Positions 8,191 through 15,914 are shown, numbered from the stretch's first letter. The stretch: DNA of 29,008 nucleotides from QQUD01 sp039029915 (GCA_039029915.1 JBCCFD010000038.1:1-29008), one strand, 5' to 3'. Numbers and translations are program-made. The notes: generated from the letters alone by a model not told the origin.

Positions 8191-8272
8191 AGGTGTCAGG
8201 TGTCAGGTGTCAGGTGTCACGTATACGCTTAATGTGTCACCTTGTCACCTTGTCAACCTTTCACCTTGTCAA
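8191..8272. repeat. Heptamer tandem repeat array in the coxE-coxG spacer
   Basis: AGGTGTC is repeated four times perfectly at 8191-8218. After a short gap, GTCACCTT and variants are repeated about four times (8236-8272). The second block is close to the reverse complement of the first (AGGTGAC against AGGTGTC), so the two blocks can fold back imperfectly. They occupy almost all of the 98-bp spacer. Confidence 0.7.
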
Positions 8273-8273
8273 C

Positions 8274-9404
8274 TTATTGAATTTTCCCTAAATGATCCCC
8301 CAGTTCCTCCAAACTTTGCAAATTATGGATAGGGAGAAAGTCGTCAATATACGGTAGCGCGGACATCATGCCTTCAACGCGGGGTTGATAGGTTTGTTTT
8401 CCCGCGAGTGGATTAAGCCAAATGAGGCGATGGGTGCGGTGCTGCAGATAGCGCATCTCTTTTTTAAGCTGAGTTGGGTCGCCTCTTTCCCAACCGTCGC
8501 TAATGATGATGACCACAGCACCGCGCCGCAGAACACGTCTGCTCCAGAGGTGGTTAAAGATGTGTATGGACTCGCCTATGCGTGTTCCGCCTGACCAATC
8601 GTTTACTTCACGCGCGGCCTGGTCAACGGCCGTATCGATATTCTTAATTTTTAGCTGATGCGTAATGCGCGTCAACCGGGTGGCAAACACAAAGCTTTCT
8701 ACTTTTTTAAGGCTGTGGGCCAAGCTGTAAAAAAATTGCAGCAGCAGCCGAGAGTACGTTTCCATCGAGCCACTAATGTCGGCAATGAGGATCAACGGCC
8801 GTTCCTTAATCTTGCGGCTCGAGTAATGCATCTGAATCGGAGTCCCGCCCGTTGTCAACGATTTGCGCATCATCTTGCGCAGAAATAGCTGGTCGCCGGC
8901 GCTTTTGGGAACCCGTCGCCGCGTCTCCCGCTCGCTCATGCGCCACTTCATTCGTGAGATCAGCCGCTTAATCGTCTCCAGCTCTTCCGGCATCATTTCA
9001 GAAAACGGCCGTTTTTTTAATATCTCAATATCACTGAACGTGCCAACCTTATCCTGCAGTTCAATCTCTTGATCACCCTGCCTGGCTTTAAACGCCATAT
9101 AGGTTGAGATATCAAAGCGCTCTTGCCGTTTAACATTGTGACGCGGCGCAATTGGCATTGGCTGCGCCCGCTGAGATTGTCCGGTCACCTGTCGCCAAAA
9201 GCGATTAAAGATGGTGTCAAATAATCGCAAATTCTCCTGTCGGTTCAATAAAAGCGCCCGCGCCGTGTAATAAACCTGCTCTCTATTCCCGATATCTATA
9301 AGCGTCAACCCCTCCGCAAACTCTACCGATTGATCTAGGGAGATAGGGATACCCGCGATGCGAAGCATTCTGGTAAAGGTAAGGGTGTTTTGAAGAAAAA
9401 TCAT
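8274..9404 (-). CDS. coxE: CoxE, VWA-domain maturation protein (copy 1)
   Basis: CoxE works with the AAA+ ATPase CoxD; in Oligotropha this pair is needed to assemble the Mo-Cu-S site of CO dehydrogenase. The 376-residue protein has an N-terminal alpha-helical CoxE region (about 1-200) and a von Willebrand A domain with a complete metal-ion-dependent adhesion site: Asp209, Ser211 and Ser213 in DISGSM, Thr274 in SGGTRIGES and Asp303 in SDGWERGD. It ends in the conserved FLPIHNLQSLEELGDHLG tail. The ATG has no Shine-Dalgarno-like sequence; a 116-bp repeat element starts only 8 bp upstream, so its leader comes from that element. It carries three ACGGCCGT palindromes. Confidence 0.92.
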   Translation of the reverse strand: MIFLQNTLTFTRMLRIAGIPISLDQSVEFAEGLTLIDIGNREQVYYTARALLLNRQENLRLFDTIFNRFWRQVTGQSQRAQPMPIAPRHNVKRQERFDISTYMAFKARQGDQEIELQDKVGTFSDIEILKKRPFSEMMPEELETIKRLISRMKWRMSERETRRRVPKSAGDQLFLRKMMRKSLTTGGTPIQMHYSSRKIKERPLILIADISGSMETYSRLLLQFFYSLAHSLKKVESFVFATRLTRITHQLKIKNIDTAVDQAAREVNDWSGGTRIGESIHIFNHLWSRRVLRRGAVVIIISDGWERGDPTQLKKEMRYLQHRTHRLIWLNPLAGKQTYQPRVEGMMSALPYIDDFLPIHNLQSLEELGDHLGKIQ

Positions 9405-9412
9405 AAAAATTG

Positions 9413-9528
9413 TTAGGTGTTCCGAAGTTTCTAAATTGAAAAACGTATTAGATAAAAGCTTCGGAACCTCGAGAAAACGAAGTTTATAGCCATCATTTTA
9501 TTCAAAGCAGGAACTTCGTTTCACTTAA
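9413..9528 (-). repeat. 116-bp intergenic repeat element, copy 1 (inverted)
   Basis: On the minus strand this segment matches 15915-16030 at about 90% over 116 bp and 13415-13530 more loosely. It begins and ends with imperfect terminal inverted repeats (CACTTAA at 9522-9528; TTAGGTG at 9413-9419). It can form two hairpins, the tighter being GTTCCGAAG with CTTCGGAAC next to the coxE start. It occupies most of the spacer between coxD and coxE, inside the cox gene run. It looks like a small non-autonomous (MITE-like) element. Confidence 0.8.
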
Positions 9529-9570
9529 TTGTCATTTTTCAACAATCAATTGCTAGGTATGGTCCTTATT

Positions 9571-9590
9571 GACAATTGACAATTGACAAT
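9571..9590. repeat. GACAATT heptamer tandem repeat
   Basis: GACAATT is repeated nearly three times without error just downstream of the coxD stop codon. It is the fourth cox spacer to contain a 7-8 bp tandem repeat. Confidence 0.6.
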
Positions 9591-9596
9591 GAGCTA

Positions 9597-10457
9597 TTAA
9601 TTATTGGCCAGGCTCTGCTTGAGCTTATCAACATCATCCTGATACTTCAGAATAATGCCGAGCGTCGAATCAATGACATCCGGCGTCAATTCTTGAGTGT
9701 TAAGATGGTGAAGAGCTTCGGCCCAATCAAGCGTTTCGGCCACACCGGGGCGTTTGTAAAACTCTTCGCGCCTGATTTTTTGAATAAAGTCGACAACCTG
9801 CTCGGCTAGCTGTGTAGAAAGTTGGGGTCGTTTTGTTTGGACAATCTCAAGCTCTTTTTCCCGAGCAGGGTAGTCGATCCAAAAATAAACACAGCGCCGC
9901 TTGAGGGCGTCGTGGATTTCGCGCGTTCGGTTAGAAGTAATAATGATGATTGGCGGGTGTTTAGCTTTGAGGGTGCCAATTTCGGGTATGGTGATTTGAA
10001 AATCGGAAAGCAGTTCCAACAAAAAGCTTTCAAACTCTTCATCAGCTCGGTCTAGCTCATCGATAAGAAGAACAGGGGGTTTGTTGTGAGCTGCATCAAT
10101 CGCTTGGAGCAACGGCCGTTTTAACAAAAACGCTTCCGTAAAAATATCCGCGCTATTTTGAGCCGCCCCATTTTGATGGGCATTCGCCTGCATTTCTAAA
10201 AGCTGACGTGGATAGTTCCATTCGTAAACAGCTTGATTGATGTCTAATCCTTCATAGCATTGCAAACGAATAAGTTGAGTTTCAAAAAGTTGGCTTAGGA
10301 CCTTGGCAATTTCTGTCTTACCGACGCCCGGTTCCCCTTCAAGGAAAAGCGCTTTGCCCATTTTCGTGGCTAAAAACAGGCTGGTGGCCAGACCTACATC
10401 AGAAATATAGTCCTGCTGAGCAAGGGATTTAGTTGTTGATTCTACAGATTCAAACAT
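9597..10457 (-). CDS. coxD: CoxD, MoxR-type AAA+ ATPase (copy 1)
   Basis: CoxD is the ATP-driven partner of CoxE in maturation of the CO dehydrogenase active site. The 286-residue product has Walker A GEPGVGKT (41-48), Walker B VLLIDELD (129-136), sensor 1 in IIIITSNRTRE and the arginine-finger region ALKRRC, all intact. The start chosen is ATG at 10457, because residues from here align with the second CoxD of the window (FQSIDDLQKALLEQNYVADR against FESVESTTKSLAQQDYISD). The frame stays open upstream to a TTG at 10553, which would add 32 residues without family support. Neither start has a strong ribosome binding site. It follows the response regulator on the same strand. Confidence 0.88.
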   Translation of the reverse strand: MFESVESTTKSLAQQDYISDVGLATSLFLATKMGKALFLEGEPGVGKTEIAKVLSQLFETQLIRLQCYEGLDINQAVYEWNYPRQLLEMQANAHQNGAAQNSADIFTEAFLLKRPLLQAIDAAHNKPPVLLIDELDRADEEFESFLLELLSDFQITIPEIGTLKAKHPPIIIITSNRTREIHDALKRRCVYFWIDYPAREKELEIVQTKRPQLSTQLAEQVVDFIQKIRREEFYKRPGVAETLDWAEALHHLNTQELTPDVIDSTLGIILKYQDDVDKLKQSLANN

Positions 10458-10598
10458 GTGCAAAAGTTCTACTCTTTCAAGGCTATCTAAAGCAATGGAA
10501 TCTAAAATTTCTTCTCTTTTTTTAAATTTACCGCTGGAAGGGCTTCCCCGCAAGGACCATTAGGCTCAAATTAATGATCCAATTGGACCAGCCAAAAG

Positions 10599-11249
10599 TT
10601 AGGCAAAACCTTGACGTACTGCTTCAGCAGCCGCTTGGGTTCTGGTTTGCACATTGAGCTTTTCAAAGATTTTGCTAAGTTTTCTCTTGACGGAGGTGTT
10701 GCTCATAAAGAGGGTTTCTCCGATTTCGGCATTACTATACCCCTGCACTAACAGGTGCAAAATTTCCTGATCATCTGGGTCAAGTTCAACACTAGAAACG
10801 GCCGTTTGTTGTGAAAAACCTTTGGCGTTCATAAGCCGCTCAACGACGCGATCGGTCACTTTGGGACTCAAAAAACGCTCTCCGCGCATTGCGGCATGAA
10901 TAGCATTCACCAAATTTTCGTCTGAGCCGCTTTTTAACACATACCCCATAGCACCTGCTTGCAGGGATGCATCGATATATTCATCGTCATCAAAAGAGGT
11001 TAACATAACGACTCTAGCGGAGACGTCTATCCCTCTTATTTGGTGGATGAGTTCAGTTCCATCAAGGTCTGGCATGCGAATATCGAGCAAGGTAACGTCA
11101 GGCTTTAACGTTTGGAACTGAGCTAAACCAGAACGGCCGTTTTCCGCCTCGCCAATTACCTTAAACTCCACATAATTCGACAACAAGCTTCGAATCCCCT
11201 GCCGAACAACGGAATGATCATCTATGATAAGTATTTTTATTGCGTCCAT
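10599..11249 (-). CDS. NarL/FixJ-family response regulator
   Basis: A 216-residue two-component response regulator. The receiver domain (about 4-120) has the acidic pocket Asp10/Asp11, phospho-acceptor Asp56 (LLDIRMPD), Thr84 and Lys106. The C-terminal LuxR-type helix-turn-helix (about 150-212) shows LDPDDQEILHLLVQGYSNAEIGETLFMS and ends with KLNVQTRTQAAAEAVRQGF. It should bind DNA when phosphorylated by the histidine kinase encoded 103 bp upstream on the same strand. Because coxD follows, also on the same strand, the natural inference is control of the cox genes; target sites are not identified. It carries AACGGCCGTT at 10797 and 11132. Confidence 0.92.
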   Translation of the reverse strand: MDAIKILIIDDHSVVRQGIRSLLSNYVEFKVIGEAENGRSGLAQFQTLKPDVTLLDIRMPDLDGTELIHQIRGIDVSARVVMLTSFDDDEYIDASLQAGAMGYVLKSGSDENLVNAIHAAMRGERFLSPKVTDRVVERLMNAKGFSQQTAVSSVELDPDDQEILHLLVQGYSNAEIGETLFMSNTSVKRKLSKIFEKLNVQTRTQAAAEAVRQGFA

Positions 11250-11352
11250 AATTTGCTTTTTTTGCGGGTGAGTAATGAGTGATTATAAGTAATAAGTAGA
11301 AAGTATGAAGCTAGAGCTAGAGTTTTAGCAACACATTATACGTAACGCCCAA

Positions 11353-12645
11353 TTACTGTTTACTCATAACCGGCACCACCACCTCCACAACCGTTCCCTC
11401 CCCAATATTTGATTCAATCTTCAACTGACCGCCAATAATCTCAGCTCGTTCCCGCATCCCAATAAGACCTAAATGGCTCTCTCGGGCAATGTCTACCTCT
11501 GATGGATCAAAACCACAGCCATTGTCACTGACAGTAATTTTTAACGTTTTGGCTGAGTATTTTAGCAACACGGCAGCTTTGGATGCCTGAGCATGCATAC
11601 TAATATTTTGTAGCGCCTCTTGCACTAATCGATAAAGATGAATCTCCATATTATCCCCACCCAGCCGTACCGATTCACCCAGTAAGCGAACGGTACACGG
11701 CATTTTAGCATACTGACTAAACTTCTCTCCATATCGCCGCAGCGCAGGATACAACCCGAACGATTCCAAAGAGGGGGGGTGTAAATCATGAATAATTTGC
11801 TTAATTTCAGCCTCAACTTGATGCAGAATCGACTGTACGGCTTGTAGAGAACTTACAGCTTGCTCAGTTTGCTGATTTGTTAGCCGAAATTGCATCGATT
11901 TTAGCTCCAGCATCGCACCAACCAAGAGTTGATTAACGCCATCGTGCATATCTTGGGCAATGCGATACCGCTCACGTTCTTCAATGTCGACAATTTCATT
12001 GAGCAATTTTTGGAGTTGGGACGCTTTTTGAGCTAAAGATTCCTTAGCTTCTTCAAGCTGTTGCGTTCGATTGGCAACCTGCTGTTCAAGCTCTTCTTTA
12101 GCCGTTTTTAATTCTTCATAAAGCTGGGCGTTACGAATTACAATCGCGATTTGAGCCGCATAAGTCATTAAAAGCTGCTCGTGTTCTAAATCGTATGGCT
12201 CGGGTCGATTGGCCAGGCCAATCATGCCTATTGGCTTATCCATTAGTCGGAGAGGGACGCCTAAAAAGGCAATCACCGGAGGATGACCTTGGGGTTGTCC
12301 CACTTTGGCTGGATCAACACGGGCGTCGTGTGACCGAATAGGCCGATTTTCTAAAACGGCGCGAGCAAACACATTTGGACGCAGTGGAATAAGGCGAAAG
12401 TGCTCATAAAATGCAGTGTCGGGGTGAAAGCCATCCATTGTTACCACATCAAGTGCTTTTCCATCTTCGCTATTTAAACCCACAAAGCCAAACTGAGAAT
12501 CGGTTAGTTCAAGACAATGTTTAAGCGCTGTATTGAGAACTGAATCCAAATTCTGGAGTGCAGTTAGTTCTAATGCAAGATGATAAAGCGCCTGCAAACG
12601 TTCATTATTTTGGATTTGTTTTTCTGAGGACGCTGGAAAAGCCAT
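11353..12645 (-). CDS. GAF-domain sensor histidine kinase (NarL-cognate, HisKA_3 type)
   Basis: The 430-residue kinase has no membrane segment and so senses an internal signal. Order of domains: GAF (about 16-175, with FLGVPLRLMDKPIGMIGLAN), a coiled coil (about 175-225), the HisKA_3 dimerisation helix with phospho-acceptor His234 in ERYRIAQDMHDGVNQLL, and an HATPase domain with HLYRLVQEALQNISMHA, SDNGCGFD and GLIGMRERAEIIGG. The signal bound by the GAF domain is unknown; haem-GAF kinases that bind CO exist, but no haem ligand can be assigned here. It is followed by the response regulator and then coxD, all on one strand. A TATAAT-like box lies only 5 bases before its ATG, suggesting a leaderless message. 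Confidence 0.92.
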   Translation of the reverse strand: MAFPASSEKQIQNNERLQALYHLALELTALQNLDSVLNTALKHCLELTDSQFGFVGLNSEDGKALDVVTMDGFHPDTAFYEHFRLIPLRPNVFARAVLENRPIRSHDARVDPAKVGQPQGHPPVIAFLGVPLRLMDKPIGMIGLANRPEPYDLEHEQLLMTYAAQIAIVIRNAQLYEELKTAKEELEQQVANRTQQLEEAKESLAQKASQLQKLLNEIVDIEERERYRIAQDMHDGVNQLLVGAMLELKSMQFRLTNQQTEQAVSSLQAVQSILHQVEAEIKQIIHDLHPPSLESFGLYPALRRYGEKFSQYAKMPCTVRLLGESVRLGGDNMEIHLYRLVQEALQNISMHAQASKAAVLLKYSAKTLKITVSDNGCGFDPSEVDIARESHLGLIGMRERAEIIGGQLKIESNIGEGTVVEVVVPVMSKQ

Positions 12646-12650
12646 AGTGC

Positions 12651-12680
12651 ATTATAAGAAAGCAACTAAGCTGGCTGCAA
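12651..12680 (-). promoter_or_regulatory. Possible promoter of the histidine kinase gene
   Basis: On the minus strand, TATAAT (12656-12651) lies 18 bp downstream of TTGCAG (12680-12675). Transcription would begin at or next to the ATG at 12645, giving a leaderless mRNA. No ribosome binding site is present. The match rests on reading consensus sigma-70 boxes only. Confidence 0.35.
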
Positions 12681-12782
12681 ATTTTGCCTAAAACATACAC
12701 TTATTGCCTATATGGTAAGCCACCCCTATTTGCTAAACTAAAATGGAAAATTCATTTATTTTAATCTATTCGGTGACAAAAC

Positions 12783-13313
12783 ATGGCAACATTTAAAGCA
12801 TTTGACGAGAATGCTGAAGTCTTAGGCGCAAGTCTCGTTATAACAACCAAAAGTTTTGGGGATGAAGTTATCCCAATTTTAGAGAAGCATCATATTTTTC
12901 CTATCGATCCTGATGGCTGGTACAAACAACAAGATTGGCTTAATGCGTTTAGTGAATTAAGTGAAGGAAATTACATGAATCTTGTGGCAATGGGCATGAA
13001 AGTGCCTGATTTTGCAGTTTGGCCACCTAGCATCAAAACCGTACACGAGGCGTTAGCCTCCATTAATGTAGCCTATCATATGAATCACCGAAACGGAGAA
13101 ATTGGCAATTATCATTACGAAAAAACGGGGGACCAGTCTGGCAAAATGGTTTGCCGGAATCCTTACCCAAGCGATTTTGATTACGGCATCATTTATCGCA
13201 CCGTTGCAAAATTCACCGATCCCGACAACAGTCAATTTGCTGTAAGGGTTGATGGTTCACAACCATCCCGTAAACTTGGTGAGGATTCATGTACTTATTT
13301 GATTTCATGGTAA
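12783..13313 (+). CDS. Conserved sensor-like protein of unknown function
   Basis: A soluble 176-residue protein without signal peptide. I cannot assign a named family. It has a helical N-terminal half with DGWYKQQDWLNAFSELSEGN (45-64), a block ending YHMNHRNGEIGNYH (98-111), then KMVCRNPYPSDFDYGII (121-137) and a closing GEDSCTYLISW (166-176). The Cys124-NPYP-DFDYG motif and terminal DSCTY-W resemble the closing part of small-molecule-binding V4R/HNOB-like domains; this is an impression, not an assignment. It is transcribed divergently from the histidine kinase with a 137-bp shared upstream region, which suggests a connected signalling role. The start ATG lacks a strong ribosome binding site. 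No ACGGCCGT palindrome is present. Confidence 0.7.
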   Translation: MATFKAFDENAEVLGASLVITTKSFGDEVIPILEKHHIFPIDPDGWYKQQDWLNAFSELSEGNYMNLVAMGMKVPDFAVWPPSIKTVHEALASINVAYHMNHRNGEIGNYHYEKTGDQSGKMVCRNPYPSDFDYGIIYRTVAKFTDPDNSQFAVRVDGSQPSRKLGEDSCTYLISW

Positions 13314-13414
13314 GCAAAGTTTAAACACTTCCGCTTGTTTATAATCAATCTTAACTATACTTTTCAGACTCCGCTATCCTTCAGCGTCAAACTCCTCAAT
13401 TTCTTCCTAATCAA

Positions 13415-13530
13415 TTAAGTGATACGAAGTTCTTGCTTCGGATAAAACGACAGCTACGAACTTCGTTTCATAAGGGTTACGAAGCTTTTGTCTAACAAGG
13501 TTTTTAATTTAGAAACTTCGGCCCACCCAA
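13415..13530 (+). repeat. 116-bp intergenic repeat element, copy 2
   Basis: Same length and order of motifs as the copies at 15915 and 9413: it opens with TTAAGTGATACGAAGTT, has AACTTCGTTTC in the middle, ACGAAGCTTTTGTCTAA later, and AATTTAGAAACTTCGG near the end. It is the most diverged copy, and its right terminal repeat is degraded (cccacccaa in place of CACTTAA). Confidence 0.75.
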
Positions 13531-13646
13531 GCAGAAATAAAGAAAGCTCAAAAAATTAGACCTCGTTTTTGAACAATCTATTCTCTTCAAAAAAAACTGC
13601 TGCAATCACGTTTTTATTCCGAAAACGGGCGCGGCTTACTTCAATA

Positions 13647-13756
13647 TTTCAATTGGTTACGTTTTGGTTACGCACAAAATTGAAACTCCTACTGTGTCTC
13701 TATTAAAACAGCGTGAGTGCGGATCGCGCACAGGTTTCACTCGCGCTGAGAGACAC
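13647..13756 (+). promoter_or_regulatory. Structured leader upstream of the SdrD-B-like secreted protein
   Basis: Two adjacent hairpins are visible. TTTCAATT (13647-13654) pairs with AATTGAAA (13678-13685) around a direct repeat of GGTTACG. GTGTCTCT (13694-13701) pairs with AGAGACAC (13749-13756), enclosing AGCGTGAGTG paired with CACTCGCGCT (one mismatch) and GTGCG paired with CGCAC. GAGACAC recurs just downstream, offering an alternative pairing. The gene starts at 13873. It may be a cis-regulatory RNA or a terminator of the gene ending at 13313; no known riboswitch class is recognised. The rest of the 559-base gap 13314-13872 holds repeat copy 2 and no gene. Confidence 0.5.
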
Positions 13757-13872
13757 GATTTTATCCGAGACACTTACCTGAATAGCCAAGCTGTTTTCAA
13801 CCTTTTTATGACAGTAACGCGAAGATAAGTGACAAATTGTATTGTGTGTCTTTGCTAATGAGGAGTTTTATT

Positions 13873-15822
13873 ATGAAGTCAGTAATGAAAACGGCCGTTT
13901 GGCTATTTGTACTCGCCATATTTCTATTCGTTCTATTGCCGAATGTGGGCGCATTGAACCAAAGCAAACAGAGTTTTGCCGTTGCCAATGCCTCAGGGTG
14001 TGAGGCAGATGGGGACATTGTAATACTTTTCCCCGATGAATTTATCCGTTCAGATGACCGTACGGGCAAACCCAACAGAGGTGGACATTTCCTACAAATT
14101 AGTGCCTTTATTCCAACTGGAGAGTACGAGATCATCCTGCACTCTTACGACAATCACAGTGACGAGTTCCACCCCGAACAAACCCGTGAGCAGTGGCATT
14201 TAATCTTTCGTGCCGGTGATGAGGTGGTAGCCACCTCAAACAGTATTTCTGATTTACCCGATAATCTAGATAGTCTGACTGAAAAGGTCAATGATGCGCT
14301 CTCTATTCCTAAAGATGTAGACAATGTGTTAGCTTATCACTCTTTTTACTTAGACCCAGAGCACGGCCGGAATATTAACAGCGTACATCCTCGTTGTGCT
14401 GGTTTAATAGTGCCTGAGCCCGATGTGGCATCTATTGGTGATTTTGTGTGGCATGATGCTAATAAAAATGGATTACAGGACAACTTTGAAGAAGGAGTCG
14501 CTGGCGTGCCGGTTCACCTTTACGATCAATTTGGGTTCTGGCAAGCAAGTACCTCAACGGATGAAAACGGCCGTTATTTGTTCGGCGACCTGACACCGGG
14601 CACCTATGCCGTGCAGGTTGACCCACCAGCCGGATGGATTATTACGGGACGTGATTTAGGCGACAATGCATTTGACAGCGACATTGATGAAAACGGCCGT
14701 ATGGTATTCACCGAACTAACCGCTTTTGAGAACGACCTTACTTGGGATGCTGGTATTTACCAAGATACGCCACCAACTATTGAAGACCCACATGGCAACC
14801 TAATCACCATGGTTTGCCCCGGAGGAACAAACAGCTTTCCAACGGCACAGGTTGATTTATTTTATGACGATATTCCTCTAGAGACTCGCGCGCCAGATTT
14901 TAATGGACAAATCGAATTCACGACTATCTCAAGCGTGAATGACGAAATGGGGTATTTGGAAAATTGGAACTTTACGGAAAGCTTTGATCCAGACCTTTTC
15001 CGAGTTGTCGTGCATCTCCCCACCGACACTTTAACCCTTGGAGCCACTGATGCGATTCAGGAAGGTCGAAATCGGATGTGGCGCATTGATTTACCGTTTG
15101 AAGCGTGTAATACGATTGTCGATGCTGCCATTGGGGATTTTGTTTGGCTCGATTGGGACCAAAATGATGTTCAAGACAACGGTGAACCGGGTATCAAAGA
15201 TGTTACAGTCATCCTCTTCGATGCGAACGGTGAAGAGGTAGCCAGAACAACCACCGGGAATACCGGACACTACCTCTTTGATGAGTTGGTTCCTGGGGAT
15301 TACAGCCTCCAGTTCATTCCGCCTGCTGGATATGTGGTCGTTAAACCACGGGTCGGGATTAGCACCGCTTTAGATAGCGACATCAACTTAGCTAATTTCC
15401 GCACCCCAATGACGACATTAGAGCCATTTGAAGTCGATTTAACATGGGATGCTGGTCTTTACACGCCTAATAAGCTGCCTGGCTGTAGCCGATTCAATCT
15501 TGATTTAGGCCGCAATGCCCAAACGGGGGCTGGTGTTAACGGCCGTTACGTCATGATTGAAATTACAACCGGCTCCGCTTTGGCAAATTGGGACGCCGAA
15601 AGCTGGTGGGTAGACAGCGGCTGGATCAGAGAAATCCCGCTGGCTCACTTTGATGGCAGCTGGGTAGATGTTTACTTCCATCCCGAAGGGGATTTAGCAC
15701 CGGTCAAACTAGAAGTCATCAACCCAGCTCCAGACACCCAGCACGGCTGGCTTGCGCCCGGCGTATGCCATGCCATTGAACTTCAATTCCCTGCAGATTG
15801 GAATCCAATCTCGCCCCAATAA
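13873..15822 (+). CDS. Secreted protein with two SdrD-B-like domains
   Basis: The 649-residue product begins with a signal peptide (TAVWLFVLAIFLFVLLPNVGA). Its N-terminal module (about 35-190) contains IPTGEYEIILHSYDN followed by HS, EQWHLIF and SDLPD, and is shared with the secreted protein at 19260-20333. Two SdrD-B-like beta domains follow, each starting with IGDFVW and ending with LTWDAG-Y (DANKNGLQDN and DQNDVQDNGE segments supply Ca-binding-like Asp/Asn loops). A third beta-rich region between them and a C-terminal region complete the protein. No sortase motif or membrane anchor is seen. ATG at 13873 is chosen because AGGAG lies 7 bases upstream and the signal peptide begins there; the frame is open 12 codons further upstream. 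It probably acts at the cell surface. Four ACGGCCGT palindromes are present, three of them reading Asn-Gly-Arg. Confidence 0.85.
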   Translation: MKSVMKTAVWLFVLAIFLFVLLPNVGALNQSKQSFAVANASGCEADGDIVILFPDEFIRSDDRTGKPNRGGHFLQISAFIPTGEYEIILHSYDNHSDEFHPEQTREQWHLIFRAGDEVVATSNSISDLPDNLDSLTEKVNDALSIPKDVDNVLAYHSFYLDPEHGRNINSVHPRCAGLIVPEPDVASIGDFVWHDANKNGLQDNFEEGVAGVPVHLYDQFGFWQASTSTDENGRYLFGDLTPGTYAVQVDPPAGWIITGRDLGDNAFDSDIDENGRMVFTELTAFENDLTWDAGIYQDTPPTIEDPHGNLITMVCPGGTNSFPTAQVDLFYDDIPLETRAPDFNGQIEFTTISSVNDEMGYLENWNFTESFDPDLFRVVVHLPTDTLTLGATDAIQEGRNRMWRIDLPFEACNTIVDAAIGDFVWLDWDQNDVQDNGEPGIKDVTVILFDANGEEVARTTTGNTGHYLFDELVPGDYSLQFIPPAGYVVVKPRVGISTALDSDINLANFRTPMTTLEPFEVDLTWDAGLYTPNKLPGCSRFNLDLGRNAQTGAGVNGRYVMIEITTGSALANWDAESWWVDSGWIREIPLAHFDGSWVDVYFHPEGDLAPVKLEVINPAPDTQHGWLAPGVCHAIELQFPADWNPISPQ

Positions 15823-15842
15823 CAGGGTAAAACAGGGAATTT

Positions 15843-15879
15843 GCCACGAGGGACAAACAGTAATTTTGTTCTTCGTGGC
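15843..15879 (+). terminator. Hairpin after the SdrD-B-like gene
   Basis: GCCACGAGGGACAAA (15843-15857) pairs along its full length with TTTGTTCTTCGTGGC (15865-15879), using two G-U pairs, around a 7-base loop. It starts 20 bases after the stop codon. No T-run follows, so termination strength is unclear. A second small stem, TTGCTC with GAGCAA, follows at about 15886-15904. Confidence 0.55.
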
Positions 15880-15914
15880 CACACTTGCTCGCCCCAGAGA
15901 GCAAATCTGTCAGG

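Noticed and set aside
10458..10553. Longer N-terminus for CoxD copy 1 starting at TTG 10553
   Set aside because: The extra 32 residues have no counterpart in the second CoxD of the window, and no ribosome binding site precedes the TTG.
13694..13756. Known riboswitch (c-di-GMP or cobalamin class)
   Set aside because: The conserved loops of these classes were looked for and not found; only the nested stems are visible.
13837..13872. Upstream start for the SdrD-B-like protein
   Set aside because: The AGGAG site and the signal peptide both fit ATG 13873; the extra residues would bury the signal sequence.
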